A DNA stretch of 64,000 nucleotides. It comes from Hydractinia symbiolongicarpus (lineage: Eukaryota > Cnidaria > Hydrozoa > Anthoathecata > Hydractiniidae). Location: assembly GCF_029227915.1 (NCBI RefSeq), contig NC_079881.1:21551501-21615500 (forward strand). Direction: 5' to 3'. The translations under genes were made by a program, and so were the position numbers. Shown here piece by piece: positions 1 through 9,789 of the stretch (the first letter of the stretch is position 1; every line of letters begins with the position of its first letter). Below the pieces are notes generated by a model. That model had not been told where the DNA came from. It saw nothing but the letters and a program-made list of their open reading frames with translations, and did no database searches.

Positions 1-36
1 AAAGAAGCACGCGATGGTTGCCGCTCTTGTTGGCTT
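1..36 (+). promoter_or_regulatory. Promoter-proximal end of a unit cut by the window edge
   Basis: These bases are -36 to -1 of U4 copy 1. The PSE of this gene would lie before the window start. The stretch is identical to the corresponding part of later units. Confidence 0.8.
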
Positions 37-151
37 AGCTTTGCGCAGTGGCATTACCATAGCCAATGAGGTTTAACCGAGGCGTGGTGATTGCTAATTG
101 AAAACTTTTCCCAATATCCCGCATGACGGCGTGAAACATCGCCGGCGTTGC

Positions 152-160
152 AATATTTGG
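152..160 (+). promoter_or_regulatory. Sm protein binding site of U4 (shown for copy 1)
   Basis: AATATTTGG fits the Sm-site consensus (A, U-rich run, G) and sits between the central hairpin and the 3' terminal hairpin, as expected for Sm-class snRNAs. It lies at gene start +115 to +123 in every copy except 110 and 116, where it is one base further. I found no copy with a changed Sm site. Confidence 0.9.
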
Positions 161-161
161 A

Positions 162-177
162 GGTTCCCACTGGGACC
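162..177 (+). other. 3' terminal hairpin of U4 (shown for copy 1)
   Basis: GGTTCCCACTGGGACC folds into G-C, G-C, U-A, U-G, C-G, C-G with a four-base loop. It immediately follows the Sm site, the position of the U4 3' stem-loop. Copies 98, 105, 111 and 120 carry substitutions in it. Confidence 0.85.
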
Positions 178-179
178 AT

Positions 180-192
180 GCCTAAAAATAGA
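180..192 (+). terminator. 3'-box-like snRNA processing signal (shown for copy 1)
   Basis: GCCTAAAAATAGA contains AAAAATAGA, an exact fit to the AAARNNAGA core of the vertebrate 3' box that directs Integrator-dependent 3' end formation. The GTTT part of the consensus is only weakly represented by GCCT. It begins 3 nt after the hairpin, closer than the usual 9-19 nt, so the precursor end may differ. It recurs at gene start +143 to +155. Copies 99 and 110 have A to T in it (52520, 58395), but both still fit AAARNNAGA. Confidence 0.6.
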
Positions 193-505
193 AATCTGCT
201 GAGCTCACGAAGACTGCGTCGAATGCAAGAAAAGCGCAAAAATTCTTGTTTGCTCGCTTCCGGATGGAGAAGAACCCTTTCGTGTAAAGCAGGACACATT
301 ATGCATCGCCTCTTTTCAACGCAACTGGTCACTTCCGCAGACGGTGGGCATTCTAGGTGTAAATGGCGAATCAGTGGTGGAGACAAAGCGCTCGTTGCGG
401 CACTGGCCCTTACTCTCACGACGACAACGGACACTTGTCTTAGTTCGGCTATGAATATGAAAACTGTTTAAGTGGCACAAGGGAAAGGCGAGATGGGGAC
501 CAAAA
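193..505 (+). other. Intergenic spacer of the repeat unit (shown for unit 1)
   Basis: About 310 bp between the 3'-box-like element and the next PSE, recurring in every unit. I recognise no second RNA gene, 5S rRNA, spliced-leader sequence, other snRNA or protein gene in it. Reading frames cross it on both strands but run on into the U4 RNA or promoter. It contains the T/C marker at 404. A distal enhancer would be expected near -220 to -250 of the next gene (about 320-350 here), but I see no octamer ATGCAAAT. ATTATGCATCGC at 299-310 loosely resembles half of a ZNF143 site, which is weak evidence. Confidence 0.6.
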
Positions 506-523
506 TGCCGTAACCACAAGCAA
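506..523 (+). promoter_or_regulatory. Proximal sequence element (PSE) of a U4 gene (shown for copy 2)
   Basis: TGCCGTAACCACAAGCAA lies at -65 to -48 of U4 copy 2 and shares CCGTAAC and an A/G-rich right half with the vertebrate snRNA PSE bound by SNAPc. No convincing TATA box stands at -30 (only TTAAAG at -38 to -33), which fits a Pol II snRNA promoter of the U1-U5 kind rather than a U6 Pol III promoter. The element recurs at gene start -65 to -48 for copies 2-120. It is altered ahead of copies 48 (25076), 61 (32015) and 81 (42700). Confidence 0.75.
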
Positions 524-570
524 TCGATAACGTTAAAGAAGCACGCGATGGTTGCCGCTCTTGTTGGCTT

Positions 571-711
571 AGCTTTGCGCAGTGGCATTACCATAGCCAA
601 TGAGGTTTAACCGAGGCGTGGTGATTGCTAATTGAAAACTTTTCCCAATATCCCGCATGACGGCGTGAAACATCGCCGGCGTTGCAATATTTGGAGGTTC
701 CCACTGGGACC
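571..711 (+). ncRNA. U4: U4 snRNA, copy 2
   Basis: Consensus RNA, T-type spacer. Confidence 0.95.
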
Positions 712-1104
712 ATGCCTAAAAATAGAAATCTGCTGAGCTCACGAAGACTGCGTCGAATGCAAGAAAAGCGCAAAAATTCTTGTTTGCTCGCTTCCGGATG
801 GAGAAGAACCCTTTCGTGTAAAGCAGGACACATTATGCATCGCCTCTTTTCAACGCAACTGGTCACTTCCGCAGACGGTGGGCATTCTAGGTGTAAATGG
901 CGAATCAGTGGTGGAGACAAAGCGCTCGTTGCGGCACTGGCCCTTACTCTCACGACGACAACGGACACTTGTCTTAGTTCGGCTATGAATATGAAAACTG
1001 TTTAAGTGGCACAAGGGAAAGGCGAGATGGGGACCAAAATGCCGTAACCACAAGCAATCGATAACGTTAAAGAAGCACGCGATGGTTGCCGCTCTTGTTG
1101 GCTT

Positions 1105-1245
1105 AGCTTTGCGCAGTGGCATTACCATAGCCAATGAGGTTTAACCGAGGCGTGGTGATTGCTAATTGAAAACTTTTCCCAATATCCCGCATGACGGCGT
1201 GAAACATCGCCGGCGTTGCAATATTTGGAGGTTCCCACTGGGACC
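1105..1245 (+). ncRNA. U4: U4 snRNA, copy 3
   Basis: Consensus RNA, T-type spacer. Confidence 0.95.
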
Positions 1246-1638
1246 ATGCCTAAAAATAGAAATCTGCTGAGCTCACGAAGACTGCGTCGAATGCAAGAAA
1301 AGCGCAAAAATTCTTGTTTGCTCGCTTCCGGATGGAGAAGAACCCTTTCGTGTAAAGCAGGACACATTATGCATCGCCTCTTTTCAACGCAACTGGTCAC
1401 TTCCGCAGACGGTGGGCATTCTAGGTGTAAATGGCGAATCAGTGGTGGAGACAAAGCGCTCGTTGCGGCACTGGCCCTTACTCTCACGACGACAACGGAC
1501 ACTTGTCTTAGTTCGGCTATGAATATGAAAACTGTTTAAGTGGCACAAGGGAAAGGCGAGATGGGGACCAAAATGCCGTAACCACAAGCAATCGATAACG
1601 TTAAAGAAGCACGCGATGGTTGCCGCTCTTGTTGGCTT

Positions 1639-1779
1639 AGCTTTGCGCAGTGGCATTACCATAGCCAATGAGGTTTAACCGAGGCGTGGTGATTGCTAAT
1701 TGAAAACTTTTCCCAATATCCCGCATGACGGCGTGAAACATCGCCGGCGTTGCAATATTTGGAGGTTCCCACTGGGACC
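1639..1779 (+). ncRNA. U4: U4 snRNA, copy 4
   Basis: Consensus RNA, T-type spacer with a private C to T at 1919. Confidence 0.95.
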
Positions 1780-2172
1780 ATGCCTAAAAATAGAAATCTG
1801 CTGAGCTCACGAAGACTGCGTCGAATGCAAGAAAAGCGCAAAAATTCTTGTTTGCTCGCTTCCGGATGGAGAAGAACCCTTTCGTGTAAAGCAGGACACA
1901 TTATGCATCGCCTCTTTTTAACGCAACTGGTCACTTCCGCAGACGGTGGGCATTCTAGGTGTAAATGGCGAATCAGTGGTGGAGACAAAGCGCTCGTTGC
2001 GGCACTGGCCCTTACTCTCACGACGACAACGGACACTTGTCTTAGTTCGGCTATGAATATGAAAACTGTTTAAGTGGCACAAGGGAAAGGCGAGATGGGG
2101 ACCAAAATGCCGTAACCACAAGCAATCGATAACGTTAAAGAAGCACGCGATGGTTGCCGCTCTTGTTGGCTT

Positions 2173-2313
2173 AGCTTTGCGCAGTGGCATTACCATAGCC
2201 AATGAGGTTTAACCGAGGCGTGGTGATTGCTAATTGAAAACTTTTCCCAATATCCCGCATGACGGCGTGAAACATCGCCGGCGTTGCAATATTTGGAGGT
2301 TCCCACTGGGACC
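2173..2313 (+). ncRNA. U4: U4 snRNA, copy 5
   Basis: Consensus RNA, T-type spacer. Confidence 0.95.
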
Positions 2314-2706
2314 ATGCCTAAAAATAGAAATCTGCTGAGCTCACGAAGACTGCGTCGAATGCAAGAAAAGCGCAAAAATTCTTGTTTGCTCGCTTCCGGA
2401 TGGAGAAGAACCCTTTCGTGTAAAGCAGGACACATTATGCATCGCCTCTTTTCAACGCAACTGGTCACTTCCGCAGACGGTGGGCATTCTAGGTGTAAAT
2501 GGCGAATCAGTGGTGGAGACAAAGCGCTCGTTGCGGCACTGGCCCTTACTCTCACGACGACAACGGACACTTGTCTTAGTTCGGCTATGAATATGAAAAC
2601 TGTTTAAGTGGCACAAGGGAAAGGCGAGATGGGGACCAAAATGCCGTAACCACAAGCAATCGATAACGTTAAAGAAGCACGCGATGGTTGCCGCTCTTGT
2701 TGGCTT

Positions 2707-2847
2707 AGCTTTGCGCAGTGGCATTACCATAGCCAATGAGGTTTAACCGAGGCGTGGTGATTGCTAATTGAAAACTTTTCCCAATATCCCGCATGACGGC
2801 GTGAAACATCGCCGGCGTTGCAATATTTGGAGGTTCCCACTGGGACC
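2707..2847 (+). ncRNA. U4: U4 snRNA, copy 6
   Basis: Consensus RNA, T-type spacer. Confidence 0.95.
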
Positions 2848-3240
2848 ATGCCTAAAAATAGAAATCTGCTGAGCTCACGAAGACTGCGTCGAATGCAAGA
2901 AAAGCGCAAAAATTCTTGTTTGCTCGCTTCCGGATGGAGAAGAACCCTTTCGTGTAAAGCAGGACACATTATGCATCGCCTCTTTTCAACGCAACTGGTC
3001 ACTTCCGCAGACGGTGGGCATTCTAGGTGTAAATGGCGAATCAGTGGTGGAGACAAAGCGCTCGTTGCGGCACTGGCCCTTACTCTCACGACGACAACGG
3101 ACACTTGTCTTAGTTCGGCTATGAATATGAAAACTGTTTAAGTGGCACAAGGGAAAGGCGAGATGGGGACCAAAATGCCGTAACCACAAGCAATCGATAA
3201 CGTTAAAGAAGCACGCGATGGTTGCCGCTCTTGTTGGCTT

Positions 3241-3381
3241 AGCTTTGCGCAGTGGCATTACCATAGCCAATGAGGTTTAACCGAGGCGTGGTGATTGCTA
3301 ATTGAAAACTTTTCCCAATATCCCGCATGACGGCGTGAAACATCGCCGGCGTTGCAATATTTGGAGGTTCCCACTGGGACC
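3241..3381 (+). ncRNA. U4: U4 snRNA, copy 7
   Basis: Consensus RNA, T-type spacer. Confidence 0.95.
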
Positions 3382-3774
3382 ATGCCTAAAAATAGAAATC
3401 TGCTGAGCTCACGAAGACTGCGTCGAATGCAAGAAAAGCGCAAAAATTCTTGTTTGCTCGCTTCCGGATGGAGAAGAACCCTTTCGTGTAAAGCAGGACA
3501 CATTATGCATCGCCTCTTTTCAACGCAACTGGTCACTTCCGCAGACGGTGGGCATTCTAGGTGTAAATGGCGAATCAGTGGTGGAGACAAAGCGCTCGTT
3601 GCGGCACTGGCCCTTACTCTCACGACGACAACGGACACTTGTCTTAGTTCGGCTATGAATATGAAAACTGTTTAAGTGGCACAAGGGAAAGGCGAGATGG
3701 GGACCAAAATGCCGTAACCACAAGCAATCGATAACGTTAAAGAAGCACGCGATGGTTGCCGCTCTTGTTGGCTT

Positions 3775-3915
3775 AGCTTTGCGCAGTGGCATTACCATAG
3801 CCAATGAGGTTTAACCGAGGCGTGGTGATTGCTAATTGAAAACTTTTCCCAATATCCCGCATGACGGCGTGAAACATCGCCGGCGTTGCAATATTTGGAG
3901 GTTCCCACTGGGACC
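3775..3915 (+). ncRNA. U4: U4 snRNA, copy 8
   Basis: Consensus RNA, T-type spacer. Confidence 0.95.
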
Positions 3916-4308
3916 ATGCCTAAAAATAGAAATCTGCTGAGCTCACGAAGACTGCGTCGAATGCAAGAAAAGCGCAAAAATTCTTGTTTGCTCGCTTCCG
4001 GATGGAGAAGAACCCTTTCGTGTAAAGCAGGACACATTATGCATCGCCTCTTTTCAACGCAACTGGTCACTTCCGCAGACGGTGGGCATTCTAGGTGTAA
4101 ATGGCGAATCAGTGGTGGAGACAAAGCGCTCGTTGCGGCACTGGCCCTTACTCTCACGACGACAACGGACACTTGTCTTAGTTCGGCTATGAATATGAAA
4201 ACTGTTTAAGTGGCACAAGGGAAAGGCGAGATGGGGACCAAAATGCCGTAACCACAAGCAATCGATAACGTTAAAGAAGCACGCGATGGTTGCCGCTCTT
4301 GTTGGCTT

Positions 4309-4449
4309 AGCTTTGCGCAGTGGCATTACCATAGCCAATGAGGTTTAACCGAGGCGTGGTGATTGCTAATTGAAAACTTTTCCCAATATCCCGCATGACG
4401 GCGTGAAACATCGCCGGCGTTGCAATATTTGGAGGTTCCCACTGGGACC
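4309..4449 (+). ncRNA. U4: U4 snRNA, copy 9
   Basis: Consensus RNA, T-type spacer with G to A at 4554, shared only with copy 17. Confidence 0.95.
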
Positions 4450-4842
4450 ATGCCTAAAAATAGAAATCTGCTGAGCTCACGAAGACTGCGTCGAATGCAA
4501 GAAAAGCGCAAAAATTCTTGTTTGCTCGCTTCCGGATGGAGAAGAACCCTTTCATGTAAAGCAGGACACATTATGCATCGCCTCTTTTCAACGCAACTGG
4601 TCACTTCCGCAGACGGTGGGCATTCTAGGTGTAAATGGCGAATCAGTGGTGGAGACAAAGCGCTCGTTGCGGCACTGGCCCTTACTCTCACGACGACAAC
4701 GGACACTTGTCTTAGTTCGGCTATGAATATGAAAACTGTTTAAGTGGCACAAGGGAAAGGCGAGATGGGGACCAAAATGCCGTAACCACAAGCAATCGAT
4801 AACGTTAAAGAAGCACGCGATGGTTGCCGCTCTTGTTGGCCT

Positions 4843-4983
4843 AGCTTTGCGCAGTGGCATTACCATAGCCAATGAGGTTTAACCGAGGCGTGGTGATTGC
4901 TAATTGAAAACTTTTCCCAATATCCCGCATGACGGCGTGAAACATCGCCGGCGTTGCAATATTTGGAGGTTCCCACTGGGACC
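4843..4983 (+). ncRNA. U4: U4 snRNA, copy 10
   Basis: Consensus RNA, T-type spacer. Position -2 is C (4841), shared only with copy 18. Confidence 0.95.
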
Positions 4984-5376
4984 ATGCCTAAAAATAGAAA
5001 TCTGCTGAGCTCACGAAGACTGCGTCGAATGCAAGAAAAGCGCAAAAATTCTTGTTTGCTCGCTTCCGGATGGAGAAGAACCCTTTCGTGTAAAGCAGGA
5101 CACATTATGCATCGCCTCTTTTCAACGCAACTGGTCACTTCCGCAGACGGTGGGCATTCTAGGTGTAAATGGCGAATCAGTGGTGGAGACAAAGCGCTCG
5201 TTGCGGCACTGGCCCTTACTCTCACGACGACAACGGACACTTGTCTTAGTTCGGCTATGAATATGAAAACTGTTTAAGTGGCACAAGGGAAAGGCGAGAT
5301 GGGGACCAAAATGCCGTAACCACAAGCAATCGATAACGTTAAAGAAGCACGCGATGGTTGCCGCTCTTGTTAGCTT

Positions 5377-5517
5377 AGCTTTGCGCAGTGGCATTACCAT
5401 AGCCAATGAGGTTTAACCGAGGCGTGGTGATTGCTAATTGAAAACTTTTCCCAATATCCCGCATGACGGCGTGAAACATCGCCGGCGTTGCAATATTTGG
5501 AGGTTCCCACTGGGACC
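5377..5517 (+). ncRNA. U4: U4 snRNA, copy 11
   Basis: Consensus RNA, T-type spacer. Position -5 is A (5372), shared only with copy 19. Confidence 0.95.
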
Positions 5518-5910
5518 ATGCCTAAAAATAGAAATCTGCTGAGCTCACGAAGACTGCGTCGAATGCAAGAAAAGCGCAAAAATTCTTGTTTGCTCGCTTC
5601 CGGATGGAGAAGAACCCTTTCGTGTAAAGCAGGACACATTATGCATCGCCTCTTTTCAACGCAACTGGTCACTTCCGCAGACGGTGGGCATTCTAGGTGT
5701 AAATGGCGAATCAGTGGTGGAGACAAAGCGCTCGTTGCGGCACTGGCCCTTACTCTCACGACGACAACGGACACTTGTCTTAGTTCGGCTATGAATATGA
5801 AAACTGTTTAAGTGGCACAAGGGAAAGGCGAGATGGGGACCAAAATGCCGTAACCACAAGCAATCGATAACGTTAAAGAAGCACGCGATGGTTGCCGCTC
5901 TTGTTGGCTT

Positions 5911-6051
5911 AGCTTTGCGCAGTGGCATTACCATAGCCAATGAGGTTTAACCGAGGCGTGGTGATTGCTAATTGAAAACTTTTCCCAATATCCCGCATGA
6001 CGGCGTGAAACATCGCCGGCGTTGCAATATTTGGAGGTTCCCACTGGGACC
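5911..6051 (+). ncRNA. U4: U4 snRNA, copy 12
   Basis: Consensus RNA, T-type spacer with a private A to G at 6101. Confidence 0.95.
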
Positions 6052-6444
6052 ATGCCTAAAAATAGAAATCTGCTGAGCTCACGAAGACTGCGTCGAATGC
6101 GAGAAAAGCGCAAAAATTCTTGTTTGCTCGCTTCCGGATGGAGAAGAACCCTTTCGTGTAAAGCAGGACACATTATGCATCGCCTCTTTTCAACGCAACT
6201 GGTCACTTCCGCAGACGGTGGGCATTCTAGGTGTAAATGGCGAATCAGTGGTGGAGACAAAGCGCTCGTTGCGGCACTGGCCCTTACTCTCACGACGACA
6301 ACGGACACTTGTCTTAGTTCGGCTATGAATATGAAAACTGTTTAAGTGGCACAAGGGAAAGGCGAGATGGGGACCAAAATGCCGTAACCACAAGCAATCG
6401 ATAACGTTAAAGAAGCACGCGATGGTTGCCGCTCTTGTTGGCTT

Positions 6445-6585
6445 AGCTTTGCGCAGTGGCATTACCATAGCCAATGAGGTTTAACCGAGGCGTGGTGATT
6501 GCTAATTGAAAACTTTTCCCAATATCCCGCATGACGGCGTGAAACATCGCCGGCGTTGCAATATTTGGAGGTTCCCACTGGGACC
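6445..6585 (+). ncRNA. U4: U4 snRNA, copy 13
   Basis: Consensus RNA, T-type spacer. Confidence 0.95.
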
Positions 6586-6978
6586 ATGCCTAAAAATAGA
6601 AATCTGCTGAGCTCACGAAGACTGCGTCGAATGCAAGAAAAGCGCAAAAATTCTTGTTTGCTCGCTTCCGGATGGAGAAGAACCCTTTCGTGTAAAGCAG
6701 GACACATTATGCATCGCCTCTTTTCAACGCAACTGGTCACTTCCGCAGACGGTGGGCATTCTAGGTGTAAATGGCGAATCAGTGGTGGAGACAAAGCGCT
6801 CGTTGCGGCACTGGCCCTTACTCTCACGACGACAACGGACACTTGTCTTAGTTCGGCTATGAATATGAAAACTGTTTAAGTGGCACAAGGGAAAGGCGAG
6901 ATGGGGACCAAAATGCCGTAACCACAAGCAATCGATAACGTTAAAGAAGCACGCGATGGTTGCCGCTCTTGTTGGCTT

Positions 6979-7119
6979 AGCTTTGCGCAGTGGCATTACC
7001 ATAGCCAATGAGGTTTAACCGAGGCGTGGTGATTGCTAATTGAAAACTTTTCCCAATATCCCGCATGACGGCGTGAAACATCGCCGGCGTTGCAATATTT
7101 GGAGGTTCCCACTGGGACC
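6979..7119 (+). ncRNA. U4: U4 snRNA, copy 14
   Basis: Consensus RNA, T-type spacer. Confidence 0.95.
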
Positions 7120-7512
7120 ATGCCTAAAAATAGAAATCTGCTGAGCTCACGAAGACTGCGTCGAATGCAAGAAAAGCGCAAAAATTCTTGTTTGCTCGCT
7201 TCCGGATGGAGAAGAACCCTTTCGTGTAAAGCAGGACACATTATGCATCGCCTCTTTTCAACGCAACTGGTCACTTCCGCAGACGGTGGGCATTCTAGGT
7301 GTAAATGGCGAATCAGTGGTGGAGACAAAGCGCTCGTTGCGGCACTGGCCCTTACTCTCACGACGACAACGGACACTTGTCTTAGTTCGGCTATGAATAT
7401 GAAAACTGTTTAAGTGGCACAAGGGAAAGGCGAGATGGGGACCAAAATGCCGTAACCACAAGCAATCGATAACGTTAAAGAAGCACGCGATGGTTGCCGC
7501 TCTTGTTGGCTT

Positions 7513-7653
7513 AGCTTTGCGCAGTGGCATTACCATAGCCAATGAGATTTAACCGAGGCGTGGTGATTGCTAATTGAAAACTTTTCCCAATATCCCGCAT
7601 GACGGCGTGAAACATCGCCGGCGTTGCAATATTTGGAGGTTCCCACTGGGACC
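7513..7653 (+). ncRNA. U4: U4 snRNA, copy 15 (G35A variant)
   Basis: G35A at 7547 replaces the pair G35-C41 that closes the 5' stem-loop pentaloop beside the SNU13 kink-turn. Reduced protein binding is possible. T-type spacer. Confidence 0.9.
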
Positions 7654-8046
7654 ATGCCTAAAAATAGAAATCTGCTGAGCTCACGAAGACTGCGTCGAAT
7701 GCAAGAAAAGCGCAAAAATTCTTGTTTGCTCGCTTCCGGATGGAGAAGAACCCTTTCGTGTAAAGCAGGACACATTATGCATCGCCTCTTTTCAACGCAA
7801 CTGGTCACTTCCGCAGACGGTGGGCATTCTAGGTGTAAATGGCGAATCAGTGGTGGAGACAAAGCGCTCGTTGCGGCACTGGCCCTTACTCTCACGACGA
7901 CAACGGACACTTGTCTTAGTTCGGCTATGAATATGAAAACTGTTTAAGTGGCACAAGGGAAAGGCGAGATGGGGACCAAAATGCCGTAACCACAAGCAAT
8001 CGATAACGTTAAAGAAGCACGCGATGGTTGCCGCTCTTGTTGGCTT

Positions 8047-8187
8047 AGCTTTGCGCAGTGGCATTACCATAGCCAATGAGGTTTAACCGAGGCGTGGTGA
8101 TTGCTAATTGAAAACTTTTCCCAATATCCCGCATGACGGCGTGAAACATCGCCGGCGTTGCAATATTTGGAGGTTCCCACTGGGACC
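8047..8187 (+). ncRNA. U4: U4 snRNA, copy 16
   Basis: Consensus RNA, T-type spacer. Confidence 0.95.
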
Positions 8188-8580
8188 ATGCCTAAAAATA
8201 GAAATCTGCTGAGCTCACGAAGACTGCGTCGAATGCAAGAAAAGCGCAAAAATTCTTGTTTGCTCGCTTCCGGATGGAGAAGAACCCTTTCGTGTAAAGC
8301 AGGACACATTATGCATCGCCTCTTTTCAACGCAACTGGTCACTTCCGCAGACGGTGGGCATTCTAGGTGTAAATGGCGAATCAGTGGTGGAGACAAAGCG
8401 CTCGTTGCGGCACTGGCCCTTACTCTCACGACGACAACGGACACTTGTCTTAGTTCGGCTATGAATATGAAAACTGTTTAAGTGGCACAAGGGAAAGGCG
8501 AGATGGGGACCAAAATGCCGTAACCACAAGCAATCGATAACGTTAAAGAAGCACGCGATGGTTGCCGCTCTTGTTGGCTT

Positions 8581-8721
8581 AGCTTTGCGCAGTGGCATTA
8601 CCATAGCCAATGAGGTTTAACCGAGGCGTGGTGATTGCTAATTGAAAACTTTTCCCAATATCCCGCATGACGGCGTGAAACATCGCCGGCGTTGCAATAT
8701 TTGGAGGTTCCCACTGGGACC
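8581..8721 (+). ncRNA. U4: U4 snRNA, copy 17
   Basis: Consensus RNA, T-type spacer with G to A at 8826 (as in copy 9). Confidence 0.95.
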
Positions 8722-9114
8722 ATGCCTAAAAATAGAAATCTGCTGAGCTCACGAAGACTGCGTCGAATGCAAGAAAAGCGCAAAAATTCTTGTTTGCTCG
8801 CTTCCGGATGGAGAAGAACCCTTTCATGTAAAGCAGGACACATTATGCATCGCCTCTTTTCAACGCAACTGGTCACTTCCGCAGACGGTGGGCATTCTAG
8901 GTGTAAATGGCGAATCAGTGGTGGAGACAAAGCGCTCGTTGCGGCACTGGCCCTTACTCTCACGACGACAACGGACACTTGTCTTAGTTCGGCTATGAAT
9001 ATGAAAACTGTTTAAGTGGCACAAGGGAAAGGCGAGATGGGGACCAAAATGCCGTAACCACAAGCAATCGATAACGTTAAAGAAGCACGCGATGGTTGCC
9101 GCTCTTGTTGGCCT

Positions 9115-9255
9115 AGCTTTGCGCAGTGGCATTACCATAGCCAATGAGGTTTAACCGAGGCGTGGTGATTGCTAATTGAAAACTTTTCCCAATATCCCGC
9201 ATGACGGCGTGAAACATCGCCGGCGTTGCAATATTTGGAGGTTCCCACTGGGACC
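9115..9255 (+). ncRNA. U4: U4 snRNA, copy 18
   Basis: Consensus RNA, T-type spacer. Position -2 is C (9113, as in copy 10). Confidence 0.95.
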
Positions 9256-9648
9256 ATGCCTAAAAATAGAAATCTGCTGAGCTCACGAAGACTGCGTCGA
9301 ATGCAAGAAAAGCGCAAAAATTCTTGTTTGCTCGCTTCCGGATGGAGAAGAACCCTTTCGTGTAAAGCAGGACACATTATGCATCGCCTCTTTTCAACGC
9401 AACTGGTCACTTCCGCAGACGGTGGGCATTCTAGGTGTAAATGGCGAATCAGTGGTGGAGACAAAGCGCTCGTTGCGGCACTGGCCCTTACTCTCACGAC
9501 GACAACGGACACTTGTCTTAGTTCGGCTATGAATATGAAAACTGTTTAAGTGGCACAAGGGAAAGGCGAGATGGGGACCAAAATGCCGTAACCACAAGCA
9601 ATCGATAACGTTAAAGAAGCACGCGATGGTTGCCGCTCTTGTTAGCTT

Positions 9649-9789
9649 AGCTTTGCGCAGTGGCATTACCATAGCCAATGAGGTTTAACCGAGGCGTGGT
9701 GATTGCTAATTGAAAACTTTTCCCAATATCCCGCATGACGGCGTGAAACATCGCCGGCGTTGCAATATTTGGAGGTTCCCACTGGGACC
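9649..9789 (+). ncRNA. U4: U4 snRNA, copy 19
   Basis: Consensus RNA, T-type spacer. Position -5 is A (9644, as in copy 11). Confidence 0.95.

Larger units (their letters stand above)
37..177 (+). ncRNA. U4: U4 snRNA, copy 1 (reference copy for the array)
   Basis: U4 is the major-spliceosome snRNA that chaperones U6 in the U4/U6 and U4/U6.U5 particles and is released on activation. RNA numbering from 37: nt 1-12 AGCTTTGCGCAG pair with U6 (stem II). Nt 20-52 form the 5' stem-loop: A20-U52, C21-G51, C22-G50, A23-U49, then G26-C47, C27-G46, C28-G45. Its kink-turn (AATGA at 29-33 against GA at 43-44) binds SNU13/15.5K, and G34-C42 and G35-C41 close the UUUAA pentaloop. Nt 56-62 TGCTAAT pair with U6 (stem I). 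Nt 61-79 match the conserved ATTGAAAACTTTTCCCAAT block. Nt 92-107 form a hairpin (GGCG with CGCC). The Sm site AATATTTGG is nt 116-124. A 6-bp terminal hairpin with loop CACU covers nt 126-141. Human U4, from memory, has two pairs changed on both sides (21/51 and 23/49). The start follows the invariant AGCUUU 5' end; the 3' end is set at the hairpin and could extend 1-3 nt. It is not U4atac, whose 5' end differs. Following spacer T-type. Confidence 0.95.

Noticed and set aside
140-147. CGCCGGCG palindrome as a protein-binding or recombination site
   Set aside because: It is part of the central U4 hairpin strand and the following bases, so RNA structure explains it better.
37-177. U4atac (minor spliceosome) snRNA
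   Set aside because: The 5' end AGCTTTGCGCAG and the TGCTAATTGAAAACTTTTCC block are those of major U4. The U4atac 5' end is different.
223-230. Octamer-like ATGCAAGA as a distal element
   Set aside because: Only six of eight bases fit ATGCAAAT, and it is about 350 bp upstream of the next gene, beyond the usual distance.
54-434. Minus-strand ORF of 126 codons in nearly every unit (shorter in a few)
   Set aside because: It is antisense to most of the U4 RNA and the spacer, its variants are mostly amino-acid changing, and it is lengthened to 166 codons or cut to 106-123 codons by single-base differences without any sign of constraint.
148-471. Plus-strand ORF of 107 codons in nearly every unit
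   Set aside because: It begins inside the U4 RNA before the Sm site and has no recognisable domain. Across units about 25 variants change the amino acid and about 5 do not, the ratio expected without protein selection. It recurs only because the unit does.
533-538. TATA-like TTAAAG at -38 to -33 of copy 2
   Set aside because: Poor match and slightly too far upstream. A TATA-less promoter is also what U4 genes normally have in vertebrates.
316-600. Minus-strand ORF of 94 codons in nearly every unit
   Set aside because: It crosses the spacer, the PSE and the U4 5' end. It has no domain and is explained as a chance open frame antisense to a promoter.
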